A stretch of DNA of 51,341 nt from Cyanocohniella sp. LLY (GTDB lineage: Bacteria; Cyanobacteriota; Cyanobacteriia; Cyanobacteriales; Nostocaceae), in contig JAKOMP010000017.1 in assembly GCA_022241785.1 (NCBI GenBank), positions 27,817 through 79,157 of the forward strand, written 5' to 3'. The position numbers were made by a program, and so were the translations under genes. Under the pieces are notes generated by a model, which had not been told where the DNA came from, ran no database searches, and saw only the letters and a list, made by a program, of their open reading frames with translations. Within the stretch, counting starts at the first letter, position 1. The number at the start of each line of letters is the position of its first letter. Positions 9,717-17,206 of the stretch are shown one piece after another.

Positions 9717-10505
9717 ATGACTACAAAAAACATGGATCAATCTATGAGAGATGTTCCCCGGAATATGAGAAAAACGGGGATGCTTCTTTTCCGTGACGCA
9801 TTTATGGAGGCGGCTCAGAATGAGAAGCTTATGTGTGTAGTACATACGGCTCATGCAGCAGAAATACTTTTAAAAGCTAGAATCGCTCAAGAACATCCAC
9901 TATTGATTTTCTCCCAATTGCCCACTTTAGACAAAAATTCTAAGGATACTCTTGGGCTAATTGACCTACTAGAAAAAGGACGCACTCTAAGCTATGCAGA
10001 GTTACCTAGTAGACTTTGGGCAACGACTGGAATTAAAATTGACCGACTTGAGCAGTATCTAGAATTTGGTAAATTAAGGAATCAAATTATTCACCTTTCA
10101 ACAACGAACACAGAAAAGGCACCAGATGATATAACTTTGCTCTATTCGCTTCAGCTATTAGATCCTTTGGTAGAGAGCTTTTGGGGTCACTCGGTTTTTG
10201 ACTTTATAAACAATGATTATTCATATGACAATAGTTTTTTAAGTAGTGGATTCATGGAAGAGAGAATCAGTAAAATTCATCCAATAGATGAAAGATTGAG
10301 GCGATTGTTGGGAGAAACTAGTAGGAAAAACTTAGAAATAATGTCGCACATAAATGACCTAGATGAATCTGAATCAAATGAAGTTTTGACTCCTACGCTA
10401 GAAGAATACTTACAATATCAACAAGAAAACCCTCCAGAAAGTTATCCCTACGCTTCTGAAACAGAACTTATAGAACGCTGGGATAACTTCCTAAACTCTT
10501 TTTAG
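9717..10505 (+). CDS. HEPN-fold-like protein with an Rx4H motif
   Basis: A mostly helical 262-residue protein. Two features recall HEPN proteins: an early helix with HTAHAAEILLKARIAQEHP (from about residue 43) and a later helix with KLRNQIIHL, where Arg121 and His126 form the R-N-x3-H (Rx4-6H) motif that is the RNase site in catalytic HEPN proteins. The C-terminal third is acidic and looks unrelated. I chose the ATG at 9717, which has AGGTGA 11 bases upstream, over the GTG at 9702. No nucleotidyltransferase (MNT) partner sits beside it, which is the usual toxin-antitoxin context, so it may be a lone HEPN protein of the defence or RNA-processing type. The motif is visible; the activity is inferred. 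Confidence 0.6.
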   Translation: MTTKNMDQSMRDVPRNMRKTGMLLFRDAFMEAAQNEKLMCVVHTAHAAEILLKARIAQEHPLLIFSQLPTLDKNSKDTLGLIDLLEKGRTLSYAELPSRLWATTGIKIDRLEQYLEFGKLRNQIIHLSTTNTEKAPDDITLLYSLQLLDPLVESFWGHSVFDFINNDYSYDNSFLSSGFMEERISKIHPIDERLRRLLGETSRKNLEIMSHINDLDESESNEVLTPTLEEYLQYQQENPPESYPYASETELIERWDNFLNSF

Positions 10506-10551
10506 AATAAATGGAAGTAGTATAAGTAAGATTTCACTAGGCAAAAAATAT

Positions 10552-10570
10552 TTCTGAATATTATTCAGAA
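10552..10570. promoter_or_regulatory. 19-bp perfect palindrome between the HEPN-like and lipoprotein genes
   Basis: TTCTGAATA and TATTCAGAA flank a single central T. It lies 46 bases after the HEPN-like stop and 68 bases before the lipoprotein start. It could be an operator for either gene or a weak terminator; no T-run follows it. Confidence 0.4.
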
Positions 10571-10638
10571 GGATTTGAAAAATTTCTATATTTTTGGGGA
10601 ACTCTAATTATGGAAACACACACATACCATCCTAAAAA

Positions 10639-11082
10639 ATGTTCATTACCAAATCTCAAAACAATTTATTCTGTAACTTACTACTGATTGTATTTATATT
10701 TTTAGTCAGTTGTACTAGTACAAGTTCTCCAAAAGAAGCTTCCACGAATAATTCTAGCGATTCTACAAGTAGCAATAATAATTTAAGTACAAAAATCTAT
10801 ACTGACGTAGTTAGTGAATACAAAGATGCTATCAAAGGCGACAGTGATTATACTAGCTTAAAAAACTTAGCGGATAAAGAACCTGAAACTATTAGGTTTT
10901 ATGCTAAATCATATTGTGAAGCTAAAGCAAAAGGTTTTAGCGACTTTGAAATAAGTCAGCATTTAGAAGAGCAAGCTGAAACAGTCAGTAATAGCTTTAG
11001 TGACAGTGATACTGCTAAGAGGCTCTTAATGAAAGCGCAAAAATATAGTATTGAACTAGGTCAAAAATATTATTGTAAATAA
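10639..11082 (+). CDS. Predicted lipoprotein with a small secreted helical domain
   Basis: 147 residues. A hydrophobic signal (NLLLIVFIFLVSC) ends in the lipobox LVSC with Cys25 as the likely lipidated residue, followed by a serine/asparagine-rich linker (about residues 26-50). The mature part is helical with two cysteines (AKSYCEAKAKGFSDFE and the C-terminal KYYCK) that could form a disulfide; this resembles small exported DUF732-type domains, a weak match. It follows the HEPN-like gene by about 130 bases and is convergent with the pirin gene. Function unknown; an envelope location is well supported. Confidence 0.7.
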   Translation: MFITKSQNNLFCNLLLIVFIFLVSCTSTSSPKEASTNNSSDSTSSNNNLSTKIYTDVVSEYKDAIKGDSDYTSLKNLADKEPETIRFYAKSYCEAKAKGFSDFEISQHLEEQAETVSNSFSDSDTAKRLLMKAQKYSIELGQKYYCK

Positions 11083-11116
11083 AAAGCCCTACGACTACAG
11101 TTATTTAATAAATAAT

Positions 11117-11143
11117 GGTGGGTTACGCTGTCGCTAACCCACC
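11117..11143. terminator. Hairpin between convergent lipoprotein and pirin genes
   Basis: GGTGGGTTA pairs with TAACCCACC over 9 bases around a 9-base loop. It sits between two convergent stops, so it could end both transcripts. Related hairpins occur at 19756-19783, 23810-23831 and 42251-42278. Confidence 0.55.
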
Positions 11144-11174
11144 CTACAATTTTGGATAAAATTCTTAATCCCGA

Positions 11175-11891
11175 TTAACCCAAATCAAACAGTAAAAATT
11201 CCGTACCAATCTCGGTGCTGATTTGTAGTTTTTCTTCACCACTGATTTGTACACCATCACCGGCTCTTAGTTCCTCGCCATTTAAGGTTGCTACACCTTC
11301 AGCTATTTGTAACCACGCATAACGAGTAGGTTTGACATGATAATTGACAACATCACCCTGTGCCAAAATAGATGCATACAAATCAACATCTTGATAAATT
11401 GTCACTGCACCATCACGCCCATCTTTAGCAGCAATTAAGCGTAGTTGACCGCGCTTTTCTTCTGGAGAAAATGATTTTTGTTCATATCTAGGTGCTAACC
11501 CTTGCTTGTCTGGCAAAATCCAGATTTGCAGTAGGTGTAAAGGTTCAGTTGGTGAGGGATTAAATTCGCTGTGGGCGATTCCCGTACCCGCACTCATAAT
11601 TTGAGCATCCCCAGGACGAATTACTGACCCTGTTCCCAAACTGTCTTTATGTTCTACTGCACCTGACAACACATAAGTGAGAATTTCCATATCACGATGA
11701 CTGTGAGTCGGAAATCCGGCTCCAGGGGCGATGCGATCATCGTTGATTACCCGCAGAGAGCGAAATCCCATGCGATTAGGATCGTAAAAACTACCAAAGG
11801 AAAATGTATGATGACTATCGAGCCAGCCAAATTGAGCGTGACCACGGGCGTTGCGATCGTGAATTAGATAGTTAATTGTATTTTGAGACAT
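11175..11891 (-). CDS. Pirin-family bicupin protein
   Basis: A 238-residue protein with the pirin N-terminal cupin: [17 protein letters not shown], then [19 protein letters not shown], where the HxH pair is part of the metal site, and IAHSEFNPS with further ligands (the H and E). The family includes YhaK- and YhhW-like proteins with quercetin 2,3-dioxygenase activity and redox-responsive regulators. The second cupin half is shorter and lacks visible ligands, as in YhaK. GAGGT lies 6 bases upstream of the ATG on the minus strand, which fixes the start. It is a single gene with its own spacer; the true substrate cannot be assigned. Confidence 0.88.
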   Translation of the reverse strand: MSQNTINYLIHDRNARGHAQFGWLDSHHTFSFGSFYDPNRMGFRSLRVINDDRIAPGAGFPTHSHRDMEILTYVLSGAVEHKDSLGTGSVIRPGDAQIMSAGTGIAHSEFNPSPTEPLHLLQIWILPDKQGLAPRYEQKSFSPEEKRGQLRLIAAKDGRDGAVTIYQDVDLYASILAQGDVVNYHVKPTRYAWLQIAEGVATLNGEELRAGDGVQISGEEKLQISTEIGTEFLLFDLG

Positions 11892-12372
11892 AAAGTTACC
11901 TCGTTGGTGTTAAGTTTGCAAGTTGAAAAACAATGTTTTTATAATTTTGGCTGACTTAAATATCAAGTAACTGAATTTTGATGAAAAGCTGGTTTAGTAC
12001 TTGCATGATATTTTTAATTACTCACATTACAGGGCAAGATACTAATTTAAAATTTATTCGTTTGGTTTAGTTACATAATCTTTGATTTCTTTCTTAGAAA
12101 CTTAATTTATTAACTGTTTTAACGTGAGTTCGATGACCTCTCCCCAACCCCTCTCCGACGCGGAGAGGGGCTTAAATATATTTAAATATCAACAAAAAAT
12201 AAAGGTTTGGAAGGCTCTCTCCTTGCAGGGGAGAGGTTTGGAGAGGGGTTTTTAAAATTTGTCAAACTCACGTTGTTTTAATAGTAAAGTATATACACAT
12301 AAAATGAAAAGTACGCACTTAAAAGTGACGTACTTACCAAAAAGATACTATTCAGTTGGATAACTCAAATAT
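11892..12372. other. Spacer between dps and pirin genes
   Basis: AT-rich 481-base spacer upstream of the pirin gene and downstream of dps. Apart from the MITE-like element at 12121-12274 I see no ORF or RNA gene. Confidence 0.6.
12121..12274. repeat. 154-bp MITE-like element with terminal inverted repeats and flanking GTTTT
   Basis: AACGTGAGTTCGA at the left end matches the reverse complement of TCAAACTCACGTT at the right end in 12 of 13 positions. GTTTT lies directly outside both ends, as a 5-base target duplication would. Inside are CTCTCC/GGAGAG-rich palindromes. No coding capacity. Confidence 0.65.
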
Positions 12373-12942
12373 TTATCTAAGAACAGCTGTTTTTGATGCT
12401 GTAGTACTGGTTTTGCCATTCTCACCCTTGATTTCTGATACTTGCAGATGGGCCTCTAGAAACCAAAGTCGCTTATCAATGGTGCGGGAAATTTCGGTGT
12501 AAAGGTCTGCTGTATCAGCATCACCTAAATTGTCTGTTTTGTCGATGGCTTCTCTCAGATGTTTGGCGTAGAGTGCAAAGCGATCGGCCAAAGCTTTCAC
12601 ATGCTCCATACCCTCTAAAATATCAAAGGGATATTCTGGCAAGATAGAATTGCTAGCCGCAGCACGTGCTGTTCCTAAAGCATATCCACCCAAAGCGGTG
12701 ACGCGTTCAGCGACCATATCAATATACGCTTCTAATTCAGCAGCCATTGCATCAAATAATTCGTGTAACTGAAAGAAATCAGTTCCTTTAACATTCCAAT
12801 GGGCTTGCTTTGTCTGGGTTTTCAAATCTGCGGTAGCTGCCAATGTTTTGTTGAGAATTACCACAATTTGTACTCGTGCTTCAGCAGGAATATCAATACG
12901 TGTGGGATAAAGACGTGATGCGAGTGTGTTGTGGTCGGTCAT
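12373..12942 (-). CDS. dps: Dps-family ferritin-like protein
   Basis: 189 residues, a four-helix Dps subunit that would assemble into 12-mers, oxidise Fe(II) with peroxide and store iron while protecting DNA. The inter-subunit ferroxidase ligands are visible: TKQAHWNVKG carries the histidine, and HELFDAMAAELE the aspartate and glutamate. The C-terminal tail after residue 170 (KGENGKTSTTASKTAVLR) is basic and serine/threonine-rich and may contact DNA. Heterocystous cyanobacteria usually encode several Dps paralogues, so this is one of a set; which one cannot be said. It is monocistronic by context, downstream of a spacer that holds MITE copy B. Confidence 0.93.
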   Translation of the reverse strand: MTDHNTLASRLYPTRIDIPAEARVQIVVILNKTLAATADLKTQTKQAHWNVKGTDFFQLHELFDAMAAELEAYIDMVAERVTALGGYALGTARAAASNSILPEYPFDILEGMEHVKALADRFALYAKHLREAIDKTDNLGDADTADLYTEISRTIDKRLWFLEAHLQVSEIKGENGKTSTTASKTAVLR

Positions 12943-13270
12943 GATTCTACTTCAATTGGATCGATACAACCAGTCTACAGATAGTCGCTAAGTTTGCGAA
13001 ACTCTCTGTAGGCAGATGGAATTAAAATATAGATGCATTATTTCCCTGATTTATGATATTGTCATCGACTATATGAATGATTTTGGAGATTTTTCCCTGA
13101 CTTTCTCCGGTGTTAGTTGAATGTCTGATGACTGTTTCTTTATAAATAGGACTTACGCACTCGCCACGAAAATCAAGGCTTTGAGATTGCTTCCCTACGG
13201 TCGCAATGACGGAAATACGTGGTTGGTTACGTAAGTCCTGATAAAATCGAAAGCTGGAAAATAAAGTTTT
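12943..13270. other. Spacer upstream of dps, holding MITE copy B
   Basis: This 328-base spacer between the PstS-like gene and dps (both minus strand) must contain the dps promoter. MITE copy B fills 13148-13239. I see no ORF of interest. Confidence 0.6.
13148..13239 (+). repeat. 92-bp MITE-like repeat, copy B
   Basis: Nearly identical to 45320-45411 in the same orientation and to 8727-8818 inverted. It begins AGGACTTACGCACT and ends GGTTACGTAAGTCCT. It lies about 30 bases past the stop of the PstS-like gene, so it may serve as that gene's transcript end. Confidence 0.85.
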
Positions 13271-14257
13271 TTATCGCAAGGGAATAAAGCCAGCGCGTTG
13301 AATAGCTTGTTGTCCTGGAGGAGATTTAGCCAAATCAGCAAATTGTTTGACGGCAGGACTAGTTTTTCTAGGTACTGCGAGATAAACAACTCGGCTAATC
13401 GGATAAGTCCCATTCTCAACGGCAATTTTATCTGTGGGGGATATGCCATTAATAGGAATAATCCGCACTGTTTTTTGGTTTTCGATTTGGGTAACAGTAC
13501 TGTAACTGATACCATCATTTCCTAAAGCTCGTAATATGGGTGTGGTTTCATCTTGTTCCACCGTACTAAAGTTGCCGCCATCCGGTGCGAAAGGTTGTCC
13601 TGAAAGTACAGCCTCTTGAAAGAATGTCCGCGTACCACTGTCACGAGAACGGTTAATAACTTTTATGGGTAATTTCGGGCCACCTACCTCTGACCAGTCA
13701 GTTATTTGTCCTTGAAAAATTCCCCGCAATTGCTCTATGGTTAATTCCCCTTTATAGGGATTGTTAATACCTACAGCTACAGCTAAAGCATCACGAGCGA
13801 TGGGTACACCCACAAGTCCAGCTTGTAATTCACTGGAATTGAGAGGACGTGAACTAGCTGCCATTAATACTTTGCCATCAATAAGATTTTTTAGTCCGGC
13901 ATTAGTACCATTAGGTCTACCATCTGGTAAGCCATAGGTTGTGGGTAAGTAAGGATTCGCCACGTTATGGGCAATTTGAAGTTGCTTGACTAAAGTAACG
14001 ATGGTGACACTGCCATCTATGGTGAGAACATTGGGGTTAGGCAAACTTGTGTCTAAACTTGCTAGGTCAAAACTTTGAATTGGCTGAGGTTGAGAATCAG
14101 AAGATTGCTCGTTATTGATTTGATTAGGAGATCCAGTATTTTGGATTACTTTCGGAAACAGTTGGAAGTACCACAAAGCTAATCCTAGAACTCCACTAGT
14201 GATCAATAGAGCTAGCACCAGTATGAGTGTTTCTCGATTCTTGCTTTTTGTAGCCAT
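13271..14257 (-). CDS. Membrane-anchored PstS-like periplasmic binding protein
   Basis: 328 residues. Residues about 9-30 form one hydrophobic segment (LILVLALLITSGVLGLALWYF) that acts as an uncleaved signal anchor, followed by a low-complexity linker. The rest is a type 2 periplasmic binding domain of the PstS/phosphate-binding kind: LTIDGSVTIVTLV at the first phosphate loop, MAASSRPLNSSE, and RSRDSGTRTFFQEAVL, the diagnostic PstS block. No pstC, pstA or pstB lies nearby, so it is either an orphan ligand-binding protein, perhaps a sensor, or works with a transporter elsewhere. Phosphate as ligand is inferred from the family. Confidence 0.8.
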   Translation of the reverse strand: MATKSKNRETLILVLALLITSGVLGLALWYFQLFPKVIQNTGSPNQINNEQSSDSQPQPIQSFDLASLDTSLPNPNVLTIDGSVTIVTLVKQLQIAHNVANPYLPTTYGLPDGRPNGTNAGLKNLIDGKVLMAASSRPLNSSELQAGLVGVPIARDALAVAVGINNPYKGELTIEQLRGIFQGQITDWSEVGGPKLPIKVINRSRDSGTRTFFQEAVLSGQPFAPDGGNFSTVEQDETTPILRALGNDGISYSTVTQIENQKTVRIIPINGISPTDKIAVENGTYPISRVVYLAVPRKTSPAVKQFADLAKSPPGQQAIQRAGFIPLR

Positions 14258-14663
14258 ATTGTTTAAGATTCACCCTAATTAATAGGCTTGAGAAAGTGTT
14301 ATTGTTAACCTTTTCTTAATCTAAAACCAAGTTATCTAAGTGAGTCATTGGTATAGTTATCCTGCCAACATAGCAGATATCACATGAGTATTATACTGAT
14401 GAAACTTCTTTTTTAACTGGTGTTGCTACTTTGTGAAAAAGTAATTCCTAGAGAATCTCGCTACACAATATTTTGGGTAAAAAAATAGAAGTAGAGACGC
14501 AATTTTTCACGGTATCTGGAAAACCTCTCTCTAAATCTCTCTCCTGCGAGGAGAGAGACTTTGAATTCCTGGTTTGTCAGTTAGATTTTCCGTGGACTTT
14601 TCACGTCATGTGGAAAGTCAGAAGTAGAGACGCAATTTTTACGTCTCTGGATTTGGATAATAT
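14258..14663. other. Repeat-rich spacer upstream of the PstS-like gene
   Basis: This 406-base spacer contains a 20-base direct repeat (14488-14507 and 14621-14640, beginning GAAGTAGAGACGC), a hairpin CTCTCTCCT-GCG-AGGAGAGAG at 14539-14559, and AGAGACG pairing with CGTCTCT after the second repeat copy. I see no credible gene in it. Confidence 0.6.
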
Positions 14664-15410
14664 TTATTCTGCGGTTAAAAATTCCCGATACCCATCGCTG
14701 AGTTCTTTTACTGCCAAGTCATAGAACTGCTTACCATGTTCTGGGGTTGCTAAACCAGGATTTGATCCCATACGTCCATCTGGGTAACGGATGCGGAAGT
14801 TAGTTGCACTATAAATCTTGTGTCCACTAGCCACTTCTGGTGAGAGGGGTGCTTGCTTAATGGATTCTGGATACACATACTGGGTAAGTGCTACTTCGCT
14901 GGGTGTGGCATGGGAGCCTTCTTGATCACCGTATAATTCTTTAGCAAGTTTATATACAGAACTGCACATAAACCAATTAGCAACTTGACATTGTACCTTT
15001 GGGGCATTGGCAATCTGTAAATCTTCTAGGTGAGCATAAGTTTCTGAAAAGGCAGCTTTGAGGGTGGCAATGTTACCACCATGTCCATTAATAAAATAGA
15101 ACTTGGTAAAACCAGCTTTGGCAAGACAAGTGATGTAGTCTCGCACTACCTGAATCATAGTGCTGGGACGCAGACTGATGCTACCAGGAAAGGCAGTATG
15201 GTGTAACGCCATGCCGACATTGATTGTCGGGCCAATTAGGGCTTGAGTTGCTTCACCCACACCACGAGCGATCGCTTCGGCACAAATAGCATCAGTCCCA
15301 ATTAATCCTGTGGGGCCATGTTGCTCTGTGGAACCAATGGGAAAAATCATGCCCTGAGACTGCTGGAGATAAGTTTCTATTTCCTGCCAAGTGCTTAAAT
15401 GTAGTAACAT
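14664..15410 (-). CDS. Creatininase-family amidohydrolase
   Basis: 248 residues with the metal-binding blocks of the creatininase/MftE family: IFPIGSTEQHGPTGLIGTDA (Glu, His and Asp ligands), ALHHTAFPGSISL, FYFINGHGGN, and GDQEGSHATPSEVALTQY carrying the late glutamate and histidine. Members hydrolyse cyclic amides (creatinine), act in riboflavin or F420-related routes, or cleave modified peptides. A GAGG sequence precedes the ATG by about 11 bases. It stands alone, with no mycofactocin or creatine genes around it, so the substrate is open. Cyanobacterial homologues are widespread but uncharacterised as far as I know. Confidence 0.88.
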   Translation of the reverse strand: MLLHLSTWQEIETYLQQSQGMIFPIGSTEQHGPTGLIGTDAICAEAIARGVGEATQALIGPTINVGMALHHTAFPGSISLRPSTMIQVVRDYITCLAKAGFTKFYFINGHGGNIATLKAAFSETYAHLEDLQIANAPKVQCQVANWFMCSSVYKLAKELYGDQEGSHATPSEVALTQYVYPESIKQAPLSPEVASGHKIYSATNFRIRYPDGRMGSNPGLATPEHGKQFYDLAVKELSDGYREFLTAE

Positions 15411-15660
15411 TTTTGATGAATTTCCTCGTTGTCAAAGAGCGATAACAGCTAGTTTTCTCAGTAGTGTTCATACCAACTTACTACCGATATTGCCTGACTT
15501 TGCCGTCCCGCTGTTTAATGTGTAGAGTTGATACAGTGTGATTGGCTCATTTGCAGCTAAACACAAATTTAATGTTATATATAATACAAAATTTGCGTCT
15601 GTAGAATAGCTGTCAAGATTACGCTAGTAAATCAGAATTTTTACATCAATATTTATCATT

Positions 15661-15897
15661 ATGGAGCAAAATCAGCACAAACCCCGCCAAGCCGCAGATC
15701 AAGAGTTCCAGAAATCCCTTGAGCAATTAGAGGATATCTTGCAAGAAAATTTAGATGGAGATCAAGGTACTCCTCCAGTTCGCAATGAGATTACAAAGGA
15801 AGTTGAACTTGTGGAAGATTTGACAGTCATTGATTTAGCGGCTTTAGAGGATGCAGTTGCTGATATTGAAGAATATCTTGACAACAAGACAAAATAA
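15661..15897 (+). CDS. Small acidic hypothetical protein (78 aa)
   Basis: Starts at ATG and encodes a hydrophilic, strongly acidic, helix-prone protein: EFQKSLEQLEDILQENL near the N-terminus and LAALEDAVADIEEYLD at the C-terminus suggest two amphipathic helices, possibly a coiled coil, joined by a proline-containing linker. No signal or membrane segment. Divergent from the creatininase gene and convergent with the SpoU methylase gene. I do not recognise a domain; codon use looks normal for the window. Confidence 0.65.
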   Translation: MEQNQHKPRQAADQEFQKSLEQLEDILQENLDGDQGTPPVRNEITKEVELVEDLTVIDLAALEDAVADIEEYLDNKTK

Positions 15898-15962
15898 CAA
15901 CGTCAAGGTAACCCGAGTTTTTTACAAGATCGGGTATCTTAACTTCTCGATGTTGATAGTAA

Positions 15963-16742
15963 TTACAAATTATATTGTCGTTGAGCTTCGTACAACATTA
16001 AAGCAGCTGCGATCGCCACATTCAATGATTCTACTCCTGGACTCAGAGGAATTTTCACTTGTTTGTCTGCCATTGCGGCTAAATCTGCCGACAAACCAGC
16101 CCCTTCATTGCCCAATAAAATTAAACTAGGTTTTCGCCAGTCCACATCCCAGTAGGTTAAATCTGCCGTCGGTAAGGTGGCTATTACCTGCATTCCTGCT
16201 TGCTGACTTTGTTGGACTGTGGCTGTTAAATCTTCAGTTACTGCCATTGGCAAGCGAAACCATTGTCCAGCAGAAGCCCGCAAAACCTTTGGGCTATCTA
16301 AATCTACACTATCGTCACTCAGCCATAAACCCGTAGCACCAGCAGCCGCCGCCGTACGAATCATTGTGCCTAAATTCCCAGGATCTTGAATAGTTTCTAA
16401 GGCGAGGACTAAACCAGTAGTAGGTAATTTAATTTGCTGATTAACTCGTTTAGCTGTGGCAATTACACCATCTGGCTGTATTGTAGTAGCCATGGCCGCC
16501 AAAACTTCTTCGCTGACAATTTCCGAGCGATCGCACCGGCTACAAGCCTCATCCCAAAGAGAAGCATGTGTAGTTTGCCACTGGGGAGTACAACACACTG
16601 TTACCAGTGGGTAATTTACCGCGCAAGCTTCCTGCAACAAATGCGTTCCTTCCAGTAAACATAATTGCTGCTGGTGGCGCTCCTTGGTAGAGTGCAATTT
16701 ACGAATTTGTTTGACTAGGGAATTTTGTAAACTAGTTAACAC
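15963..16742 (-). CDS. TrmH/SpoU-family RNA 2'-O-methyltransferase
   Basis: 259 residues. The C-terminal SPOUT domain shows all three motifs: QDPGNLGTMIRTAAAAG (motif 1), LILLGNEGAGLS (motif 2) and SLNVAIAAALMLYE (motif 3), which make the knotted SAM site. The N-terminal part (about residues 1-95, starting MLTSLQNSLVKQIRKLHSTK) is the RNA-binding substrate domain typical of RlmB/TsnR-like members. It methylates a ribose in rRNA or tRNA; the site cannot be deduced. It lies 40 bases downstream of the tRNA-Leu gene on the same strand; co-transcription is possible. Confidence 0.9.
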   Translation of the reverse strand: MLTSLQNSLVKQIRKLHSTKERHQQQLCLLEGTHLLQEACAVNYPLVTVCCTPQWQTTHASLWDEACSRCDRSEIVSEEVLAAMATTIQPDGVIATAKRVNQQIKLPTTGLVLALETIQDPGNLGTMIRTAAAAGATGLWLSDDSVDLDSPKVLRASAGQWFRLPMAVTEDLTATVQQSQQAGMQVIATLPTADLTYWDVDWRKPSLILLGNEGAGLSADLAAMADKQVKIPLSPGVESLNVAIAAALMLYEAQRQYNL

Positions 16743-16782
16743 GATTTTGAATTTTAAATTTTAGATTAATCCAAAATCCATA

Positions 16783-16864
16783 TGCGGAACCCGGGACTTG
16801 AACCCGGAAGCCTTGCGGCACTAGAACCTGAATCTAGCGCGTCTGCCAATTCCGCCAGTTCCGC
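16783..16864 (-). tRNA. trnL: tRNA-Leu (anticodon CAG)
   Basis: The minus strand reads GCGGAACTGGCGGAATTGG at the 5' end. The acceptor GCGGAAC pairs with GTTCCGC plus an A discriminator. The anticodon arm is CTAGA-TTCAGGT-TCTAG, so the anticodon is CAG, and a long class II variable arm and TTCAAGT T-loop follow. 82 nucleotides; CCA is not encoded. It is transcribed away from murA and toward the SpoU methylase gene. Confidence 0.96.
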
Positions 16865-17203
16865 TGGCATTGTCAATCTTTATCGACAATTTACCATTGT
16901 TGCTTAATAATTTATATTTGTCAAGTTATGGGAAACTTCTTCCTCATCTGTTTCATTTGCCAAATCCTAAATCACTGTGTATTAATTTGTGCCTAAGGGG
17001 TATACTTGAACATTCATCAGAATTGGAATTGTCAAATGCTCATAAAGCTTGCTATAGATGGCTTACAGCTTACAAAGCACATCTAAAACGAAATTTATTC
17101 GTGCAAGATATGAAGACAAAATGTAGACAAACCAATTCTTTACTGTAGAATCGAAACCAACTTCTAACCTATAAAATTACGTATTTTTTTTGGAGGTAGG
17201 CTT
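16865..17203. other. Spacer between tRNA-Leu and murA (divergent)
   Basis: This 339-base region must hold divergent promoters for the tRNA and murA. It is AT-rich; the only long frame in it uses a TTG next to the tRNA and reads as low-quality sequence. The murA Shine-Dalgarno GGAGG is at its end (17192-17196). Confidence 0.55.
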
Positions 17204-17206
17204 ATT
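17192..17206 (+). promoter_or_regulatory. murA: Strong Shine-Dalgarno and ATT start codon of murA
   Basis: GGAGG at 17192-17196 lies 7 bases before an ATT that is in frame with murA. The frame contains no ATG, GTG or TTG until 17264, where no ribosome-binding site is visible. This decides the start in favour of ATT. Confidence 0.6.

Noticed and set aside
14473-14724. 83-codon frame overlapping the creatininase 3' end
   Set aside because: TTG start, runs through two copies of a 20-bp repeat and antisense to a real gene.
16870-17148. 92-codon frame between tRNA-Leu and murA
   Set aside because: Starts at a TTG next to the tRNA, has no ribosome-binding site, and the protein has an unlikely composition; probably spacer.
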